A DNA stretch of 11,736 nucleotides. Source: Ectocarpus siliculosus. Its lineage: Eukaryota; Sar; Phaeophyceae; Ectocarpales; Ectocarpaceae. Positions within the stretch are counted from its first letter, which is position 1. Each line of letters starts with the position of its first letter. The stretch lies in NCBI GenBank assembly GCA_000310025.1, contig FN649743.1, forward strand, positions 2,596,658 through 2,608,393. The letters are read 5' to 3'. The notes beneath the pieces were generated by a model. It saw only the letters and a list, made by a program, of their open reading frames with translations. It had not been told where the DNA came from and did no database searches. Both the position numbers and the translations under genes were made by a program. Below are positions 7,901-11,736 of this stretch, one piece after another.

Positions 7901-8753
7901 GAAAAATGATCCATTAGCCCGCGAAAATGCTTAGCACAAGACCGACAAAATTTCGGGCCAAAGCCGTAGATCGTCGCATGGGTAGTACAAATACCCATTT
8001 GCACGACCTTCGCCATGGCTCCTGCGAAGGTTTGCAATCTTGCAATGATCGAGCGGATCCACGGTGAGTTCCCGCCACCTCTCTCATTTTTCGAACACGA
8101 GGAATTATATTCCCGTAAGTCACACAGAGCCTGCTGGTGTGGCAACGAGCTCATGTTCACCGTGGCGTGACATGTTTCTGTTGTGAACACAGTCGTGCAC
8201 TCAACAAAAGGTGAGATCTTCGCATCTCAAAACATGCACTCGCTTCTGTCTCCATCTTCCCGCCAAGGTGACCACACCCGTAGACGTGGGCATCTCGGAG
8301 CACACCGATTTTGAAGTCTTCACAATCATGCACCAGGAAACGGCGGGACTTCACCTCCACACTCCGTCAAGAGGGCCTTCACCCCGGTGGTACAAATTGC
8401 CGTTCCGACACGATACCCTCACCGTCATTCTTGGGGTAAGTGCCAATTTGCAGCACCGCTTCCGGGCCGGTGTTCCAGAATCTGGCGAGGTTCGGCCGGC
8501 TGAGATTTGCGTGAACCATAACGATTTGGGCACGCACATGCGTTTGTTAACTGCTAGAGGCATTCGTCCAGTCGCGGCGCCGAGATATCTTTGTTGGGCT
8601 GGTCAGAGTTCGTGATCCATGTTGCCTGCGCGCACTGACATCCCAAAGGATATGATGGAACTCTGGACTTCGGGCTGGTTAGAGGCAACACGGCATAAGG
8701 TGGTCTCACCGGCTTGTGGGCAAGGGGCTCGAAGGTCCTTCGTCCTATTTCAG
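1656..8753 (+). CDS. 2OG-Fe(II) dioxygenase (isopenicillin-N-synthase-like), multi-exon, partial
   Basis: This is a split gene assembled from seven exons: 1656-1718, 5153-5224, 5771-5878, 6412-6547, 6937-7061, 8268-8435 and 8649-8753. Each is bordered by AG and GT, and the phases are compatible (five junctions phase 0, one phase 1). The join gives about 259 residues without a stop. The order matches the family: end of the N-terminal domain (ERFFSLPE, then RQGYGG), the helical part (PGF..AY...), a LLRTLRYP strand, then the catalytic jelly roll. The iron ligands are H-T-D (residues about 180-182) and H about 240 in ATRHKVV; R-x-S (about 252-254) would bind the 2-oxoglutarate carboxylate. Spacing between ligands is normal for the family. 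Such enzymes are usually soluble and hydroxylate, desaturate or cyclise small molecules; the substrate cannot be told from sequence. The first 50 or so residues and the C-terminal tail are not resolved. Splice sites are read by eye. Confidence 0.85.
2105..2355 (-). mobile_element. Inverted fragment of the LINE linker (left arm of inverted repeat)
   Basis: Read on the minus strand, this encodes [19 protein letters not shown] and continues without a stop to TLNLDIIEQ. It corresponds residue by residue to the + strand sequence at 2401-2648, with about 28 mismatches over 247 aligned bases plus one 3-nt gap. This arm keeps an open frame throughout, whereas the + arm has a CAA to TAA stop. Similarity ends sharply at 2105, so nothing of the reverse transcriptase domain continues on this side. 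Confidence 0.9.
2105..2648. repeat. Imperfect inverted repeat, about 250-bp arms, 45-nt spacer
   Basis: Arm 2105-2355 is the reverse complement of arm 2401-2648 at about 89% identity by hand count; the spacer 2356-2400 shows no self-similarity. The arms point head to head, each coding outward from the centre. Transcribed from either strand, this would form a long hairpin. Confidence 0.93.
2401..4571 (+). pseudogene. Non-LTR reverse transcriptase pseudogene (ORF2-like, no endonuclease)
   Basis: Recognisable parts in order: the linker with LEAIYKDRD (2401-2648); NFRGITLLS at about 2933-2959; [14 protein letters not shown] at about 3040-3081; motif A region LKKAYDSVD at about 3145-3171; [15 protein letters not shown] (motif B) at about 3313-3357; YADD (motif C) at 3505-3516; thumb and connection with [11 protein letters not shown] (about 3974-4006) and LMLGELVG (about 4153-4176). 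It is broken by stops at 2473-2475 (TAA), 2742-2744 (TGA), 3280-3282 (TGA), 3586-3588 and 3595-3597 (TAG). Frameshifts lie near 2650, 2760-2796 (local pair), 2970, 3610, 3765 and 4345-4385. The aspartate before LKKAYD is replaced by Arg (CGC, 3142-3144). It cannot encode an active enzyme. Confidence 0.9.
3577..3602 (+). repeat. TTCGGGTAG tandem duplication inside the RT pseudogene
   Basis: Shortly after the YADD motif, the 9-bp unit TTCGGGTAG occurs twice, followed by a partial third copy TTCGGG. Each full copy brings an in-frame TAG. Slippage after the element lost coding constraint is the simplest reading. Confidence 0.85.
4685..4700. repeat. (TTTG)4 short tandem repeat
   Basis: Four TTTG units lie in a generally T-rich stretch just right of the retroelement. 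Confidence 0.85.
4787..4863 (+). other. Possible cryptic or poison exon (77 nt)
   Basis: The segment is preceded by the best acceptor in the window, about 40 bases that are nearly all pyrimidine ending in TTTTTCCAG (4786), and followed by a full-consensus donor GA|GTAAGT (4864). It lies in the large intron between two phase-0 exons. Its length is not a multiple of three, and read in phase 0 it reaches a TGA about eight bases before its donor, so inclusion would truncate the dioxygenase. In another frame there is ATG at 4839 followed by SLISIDL, which vaguely resembles a dioxygenase N-terminal strand; I cannot tie this to the protein. Transcript data would decide. Confidence 0.35.
4945..4976. 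repeat. AAC/CAA microsatellite, about 10.7 units
   Basis: This is an uninterrupted triplet array, complementary in motif to the TTG array at 1032-1070. It lies within the large intron, about 175 bases before the acceptor at 5152. Confidence 0.95.
5153..5224 (+). CDS. Dioxygenase exon: RQGYGG segment
   Basis: Twenty-four codons lie between acceptor AAAAACCAG (5152) and donor CTCTG|GTGAGG (5225), both phase 0. The peptide starts [18 protein letters not shown] and ends CYTPL. This matches the family pattern in which a Lys-containing turn is followed by an R-G-Y-x-x-x-x-T-P-L segment. It continues in frame into GKEPAY of the next exon. The frame stays open upstream to 4985, but the residues before 5153 do not resemble the family while the exon at 1656 supplies the missing part, so the acceptor at 5152 is preferred. 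Confidence 0.8.
5225..5770 (+). other. Intron between the GYGG and HVESFSC exons
   Basis: This 546-base interval has a GTGAGG start and a CTGTTTTTCTTGCTCCCAG end. I see no protein family or repeat in it. Confidence 0.65.
5771..5878 (+). CDS. Dioxygenase exon: HVESFSC segment
   Basis: Thirty-six codons lie between a strong acceptor (CTGTTTTTCTTGCTCCCAG, 5770) and donor CCGGAG|GTGACT (5879), both phase 0. The frame reads [17 protein letters not shown] and ends LPRGPE. In this superfamily the segment after the T-P-L turn carries a K-E or E-x-F element and then a G-P-x stretch before the P-G-F helix, which agrees in order. The other two frames of this exon are closed by stops, which supports the choice. 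Identity rests partly on position between two clearer exons. Confidence 0.7.
5879..6411 (+). other. Intron between the HVESFSC and PGF exons
   Basis: This 533-base interval has a GTGACT start and a CTTCCTCGCACAG end. Several open frames cross it on both strands, none with recognisable motifs. Confidence 0.65.
6412..6547 (+). CDS. Dioxygenase exon: PGF helix ([16 protein letters not shown])
   Basis: The acceptor is CTTCCTCGCACAG (6411), phase 0. The peptide [18 protein letters not shown] continues through a helical stretch to [12 protein letters not shown]. This fits the W-P/P-G-F-x-x-x-x-x-x-Y followed by L-x-R-A-L-x-x-x-L-x-L-P helix pair of the family. The preferred end is donor AGCG|GTGAGG at 6548 (phase 1). 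A weaker donor at 6581 (AAGA|GTGCAC) also leaves phase 1 and would add 11 residues ([11 protein letters not shown]). The family usually has several residues here, so the longer version is a real alternative. Confidence 0.75.
6548..6936 (+). other. Intron between the PGF and LLRTLRYP exons; contains a pol III B-box match
   Basis: The interval has a GTGAGG start and a CAAAAGTGCAG end, the weakest acceptor in the gene. On the minus strand, 6784-6794 reads GGTTCGATTCC, a perfect match to the tRNA-type B box. I could not fold a full tRNA around it, so no RNA gene is claimed. Confidence 0.55.
6937..7061 (+). CDS. Dioxygenase exon: LLRTLRYP strand and basic loop
   Basis: The exon lies between acceptor AAAAGTGCAG (6936, phase 1) and donor AATCGG|GTGAGT (7062, phase 0). 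The peptide [16 protein letters not shown] matches the x-x-L-R-L-L-x-Y-P strand that opens the catalytic barrel just before the H-x-D strand. The following 25 residues are unusual: a Pro/Ala-rich and strongly basic run including KPKRRR, where most relatives have a shorter loop. That run could be a lineage-specific insertion, a nuclear-localisation-like cluster, or intron wrongly included if an earlier donor is used. Confidence 0.75.
7062..8267 (+). other. Intron before the H-x-D exon
   Basis: This 1206-base interval runs from GTGAGT to TCCATCTTCCCGCCAAG. Open frames of up to 143 codons (7351-7782) occur, but they carry no recognisable motif and no coding-like conservation pattern, and the phase-0 exons on either side do not need them. 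Confidence 0.6.
8268..8435 (+). CDS. Dioxygenase exon: H-x-D iron-binding strand
   Basis: Fifty-six codons lie between acceptor CCGCCAAG (8267) and donor CTTGGG|GTAAGT (8436), both phase 0. The peptide contains [16 protein letters not shown], the diagnostic H-x-D strand of the isopenicillin-N-synthase-like family: His codon at 8301-8303 and Asp codon at 8307-8309 would bind Fe(II). It is followed by AGLHL, WYKLP and DTLTVILG, matching the G-L-x-V, W-x-x-V-P and x-L-V-V-x-x-G-D strands. This is the clearest exon of the gene. Confidence 0.92.
8649..8753 (+). CDS. Dioxygenase exon: distal His and R-x-S
   Basis: Thirty-five codons lie between acceptor ATCCCAAAG (8648) and donor TTTCAG|GTACGC (8754), both phase 0. 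The peptide begins [19 protein letters not shown]. The first Asp completes the G-D of the previous exon, W-T-x-G is the usual turn, and His at 8694-8696 is the third iron ligand. ARRSFVLF follows, with R (8730-8732) and S (8736-8738) forming the R-x-S that holds 2-oxoglutarate. Between Asp 8307 and this His there are 57 residues after splicing, within the family range. Confidence 0.92.
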
Positions 8754-8970
8754 GTACGCGGACTTGGGCGGGACAGGTGTGTTGAATCGAGAGGGTGTGT
8801 GTATGCTCATCGTCGTGCATGCCGTAGTCGTGAGACCATGGACCTCGCATCCCTACAAAGCCGGGACGGAGCACGCCGGGTTCTCACCGGACCAGGCTCT
8901 CACATCACCAAGCGCGAAGCGCCGTGAGATATTCGGCGAGTCGCATGAAGGGTGCGCTGCATCCTGCTAA
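8754..8970 (+). CDS. Possible C-terminal part of the dioxygenase (join unresolved)
   Basis: After R-x-S the family normally continues with a V-V-x-P-L/W element and a short tail. Here VVVRPW is encoded at 8824-8841, and that frame runs to TAA at 8968-8970, but it is shifted relative to the previous exon. A 40-nt intron (8754-8793, GT..AG) would restore the frame but is very short. An acceptor at 8888 (GGACCAG) would also give an in-frame tail but would skip VVVRPW. A single-base indel is a third possibility. The stretch is a likely continuation with an unproven junction. Confidence 0.4.
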
Positions 8971-10030
8971 GGGTGTTTGACATATTTTGCTTACTTCCTT
9001 GCGTACGGATGACAGCTGCGTATGACTTAATTTATTTTCTGGTGCTTTCACTTTCAGAGACAGTGATAAGCACTGTGTAACTGCCTCGAGGGTGCTGGAC
9101 GAATCTGACTCTCACCGTGATGCGATCATCCCCTTTGCGCGCGGAGTGAGGGTTCTCGACCCCGCACAACGTAATCTACTCGACCACCATTATGGTTACT
9201 GCGAAAAAATAAACAAAGAGGCAAAAAAGAAAACTGTAACCTGGTTGCCGAGTTCGCAAAGCGATGGCTTGTTTTATAACGTCGTTGCCAGCGACGAAAA
9301 CCCAACCCCGATGGCAAACACCGAGGGGGGGGATCGAGAGGAGCGGGGGATTGAATAATTTTTTCGAAGCGCCCTGTGGTGCGGATCTTAAAACGGTACC
9401 AGTTCATTTGGGAAGTTTTGCGATCATCCGTCGCTTGTCATCCATCGCTTGTCGTTGTCCATGTTTTGGTCTTATGGGCCTACATCTGTGCAGGAGTGCA
9501 GCGGCACAAGATATGTGCCCACAGGCACACAAAAAAGTTATATGCAATCGGCCCATACAAATCGCGTACAAGTAAATTTTCTGCAATTTTTGACTGCTTG
9601 CCATGTGTCAGATCGGCTTGCCATGTTACCGTGATTTCGAGCATACGCTGTGGTAGGGGATTCGGTCGTGAATTTGTGCGTTGTTTGTTCCATATTGCGT
9701 CCTATTCAGTGTTTTTGGCTTGCAAATCTTCGGTGTTTCCTTTGCCTTTTATTTTGTCGATTTCTCTTGGGTCCCTCGAGTCTTGTGACTGTTGTAGGCG
9801 GTTGCGATCGTACCAAATCGCATCGTCATTTTCTGGCAACCTTAACTCTCTATTCGGGCAACAATTAGGGGGCACAACAAACCCTCCGTTTCTGTGTCTC
9901 GATTGAATCAGTCTAACTAGTCGAGTAGGACGATGCTTTCCTCGGGCATGTGCCACAGTCGCATGGTCGGTGTGGGCATGTGTTTTTTTAAGGTACGCGT
10001 CGATGAGTGAACAACGTGCGCATTCTGAAG

Positions 10031-10051
10031 CCCCCCCCCCCCCCCACCCCC
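10031..10051. repeat. C15 homopolymer followed by A and C5
   Basis: Fifteen C residues, an A, then five C residues form a tract that is strongly G-rich on the minus strand. It could form a quadruplex, and its exact length is prone to sequencing error. Confidence 0.85.
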
Positions 10052-11330
10052 GGCCCACTCCATCGCCAAGGCCCACGACGACCTTGTCAGGATACACCCC
10101 CTTGGGGCAACCCATTTAGCGACCCGCACGTCCGAGCCTGACCGGAGAACCGGGGACGCCCCAGACACGCCCAAGAATATGGAAAGTTGTGGAGGAAAGG
10201 AAGGCAGCGAGCAGAGTTTGCCGATAGGTTCTTTCGCAGGGTGGGTTCGGAATCGCCCCAAGAGTGCTCTGAGAAAGTATCGCCCTACTACTCAAGGCGC
10301 CTGGGTCCGCAGGCAAGAGTTTCGCGCGAAGTCAACTCTTGACAGATCTTAAGTTTGCGACAGGCGGTGCCATCTGTCTCCCTTGTGTATGCATTACGCA
10401 TGGCAGTTCTTCTCTCGATGTGTGCCAACCCTGAGGTCGCGAAAGGAGAACTCCACGCAGAGCAACTTCCCCCAAGTATCATTGCGCGCCTGTAGCTTCA
10501 AGGCCTGAGAGGAAGTCGGCCATTAGAAAATGAGGCGGCGATTTAGGAGGTTTTCGTGAGACTGGATTTTGTTCGCCCACCCGCCAGACTCTGTCTTGGG
10601 CGCCGGGAATATACTGTATGTACTTCGAAGTACAACTTTTGTACTTGGTACTACTTCACTGTTTCGTGAACTTTGTGCCTTGTATGGGTTCCGAAGAAAC
10701 GAAAGGAGGAGATGGTAGGCAACAACACGCCTGCATGCTCCTTTCAATCGTGTGCCCCGCTCCCAAAGACATCAGCAGGTGAAAGCTGATCACATGCGTC
10801 CAATCCAGCGTATGTCGCATTAAACCCCAAAGGCCGGAAACCGACTTCCCGAGGGGAAGCCTTGTATAATTATACCTCGATATTGTACTCCTGTCATGTG
10901 GAGACGATGAGAAGGGCAACATTCCTGTGGGACAAAGACATGGTCTACCACACACACTCGACCAGAAGACGGTATGACGAAGCGGCGAAACACTGGAAGA
11001 GGCAGGATGCCAATCAGACCCGTTTGCGCAGTTTCATGCAGACGCACTAATCGTATCCGGCCCGTGTGCGTGTGTGCCTCTTTCATTCTCCGCCAGTTTC
11101 TCCCCTGTCTTTCCAACGGCATGCGAACTGTTGTATGTAGTGAAGGTTGAACATACCCCAGGAACGAGAAAATGTAGTCTAGCTCTTTTGAACCTACGCT
11201 CCTCACGCACCCGCGCGAGCCATTAAAACAACGACGTGCCTCTGTTTGCTGCTGCTCTCGTTTGTTCCGGAACTTCGTCCGTTTCTCTCTTGGGCAACGA
11301 TTGAGTTCTATCAGTGGTGGTTTCGAGGGC

Positions 11331-11349
11331 GCAAGCCGCTACGGCTTGC
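11331..11349. repeat. Perfect 8-bp hairpin with CTA loop
   Basis: GCAAGCCG, a 3-nt loop CTA, then CGGCTTGC. The stem is perfect and GC-rich. No T-run follows directly, so it is not an obvious terminator. Confidence 0.8.
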
Positions 11350-11399
11350 TCGACCGAGCCTATAAAACTCTCTCTTCCAAAAATATTTTCTCTCCCTCA

Positions 11400-11736
11400 C
11401 GGCGGGGGGGGGGGGGGGGGGGGGGGGGACCCAAAACCGGGGGGGCCGAAACCTTTTGACCTTTGACCCCCCCCCCCCAAAAAAGCGGGGAGGAAACCCC
11501 CGGGTTTCCCCCGGAAAAGGTCTCCCATTCCCAAAACCGAAAACCCCGGGGGGGGGGGGGGGGTTGAAAAAACTCCCCAGAGTTTGGGGGCCCGGGGGTT
11601 TTTCCCCCGAAAATTCCCCCCCCCCCAAAACCCTCAAAAAAAAAAAAAAGGGGTTCCCCCCCCCCAAAAATTCCCCCGGGGAAAATTTTTTGCGCCCCCC
11701 GGGAACCCCAAAAACCCCGCCCCCCCCCTTTTTTTT
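11400..11736. other. Homopolymer-rich contig end, probably artefact
   Basis: From here to the end the sequence is made almost only of stretched runs: 25 G (11404-11428), 12 C (11467-11478), 16 G (11548-11563), 14 A (11636-11649), and many shorter runs of all four bases ending in T8. The change from ordinary sequence is abrupt. ORFs here encode only poly-Gly, poly-Pro or poly-Phe. Low-quality basecalls or mis-assembly at a contig end is the best explanation, so no biology should be read from it. Confidence 0.85.

Larger units (their letters stand above)
8971..11400. other. Downstream region with no recognised gene
   Basis: Open frames occur on both strands (for example 9376-9906 and 10862-11050 on +, 9702-10115 and 10820-11206 on -), but none shows a motif, repeat pattern or exon-like continuity that I can name. 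A good acceptor (GTGCTTTCACTTTCAG, 9056) is followed by a frame open to 9358 (DSDKHCVTAS...), which may be an exon of this or another gene. The right part has a C15 run (10031-10045) and a short perfect hairpin near 11340. Some of this may be 3' UTR of the dioxygenase gene. Confidence 0.4.

Noticed and set aside
9376-9906. 176-codon + strand ORF
   Set aside because: Hydrophobic patches but no family signature; the sequence is T-rich and looks like UTR or intergenic DNA.
10820-11206. Overlapping + and - ORFs at 10862-11050 and 10820-11206
   Set aside because: Neither has a recognised motif. The + frame could be a terminal exon after an AG at 10900, but nothing else supports it.
11361-11367. 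TATAAAA as a promoter element
   Set aside because: No gene follows; the sequence becomes unreliable about 40 bases later.

Overview
The window looks like nuclear DNA of a eukaryote with intron-rich genes. There are no bacterial-style operons or long uninterrupted ORFs. Instead there are short exons with GT..AG borders, pyrimidine-rich acceptors, triplet microsatellites and a decayed non-LTR retrotransposon. GC is intermediate. A stramenopile alga such as a brown alga would fit, but that is inference from style, not proof. The right edge (about 11400-11736) looks like an unreliable contig end.

The main result is a split host gene on the + strand that no single ORF reveals. Seven short exons can be read (1656-1718, 5153-5224, 5771-5878, 6412-6547, 6937-7061, 8268-8435, 8649-8753). 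They join in compatible phases into about 259 residues of a 2-oxoglutarate/Fe(II) dioxygenase of the isopenicillin-N-synthase-like superfamily. The full active-site set is visible: H-x-D at 8301-8309, the distal His at 8694-8696 and R-x-S at 8730-8738. The first part of the N-terminal domain was not found and probably lies left of the window. The C-terminal end is unresolved; a frame containing VVVRPW at 8824-8841 may be part of it.

The intron between the first two recognised exons (1719-5152, about 3.4 kb) holds about 2.5 kb of LINE-like reverse transcriptase sequence in the same orientation as the host gene. It has no endonuclease, several frameshifts and in-frame stops, and has lost the motif A aspartate. 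Its left end is an inverted duplication: 2105-2355 is a reverse-strand copy of 2401-2648, about 89% identical by hand alignment, with a 45-nt spacer. As intron RNA this would fold into a hairpin of about 250 bp. Between the element and the next host exon, a very strong acceptor (4786) and donor (4864) bound a 77-nt segment that could be a poison exon.

Regions without recognised genes: 1-1655 (microsatellite and a short direct repeat), the other introns, and about 8970-11400. From about 11400 the sequence turns into long homopolymer runs of all four bases, most likely a sequencing or assembly artefact.
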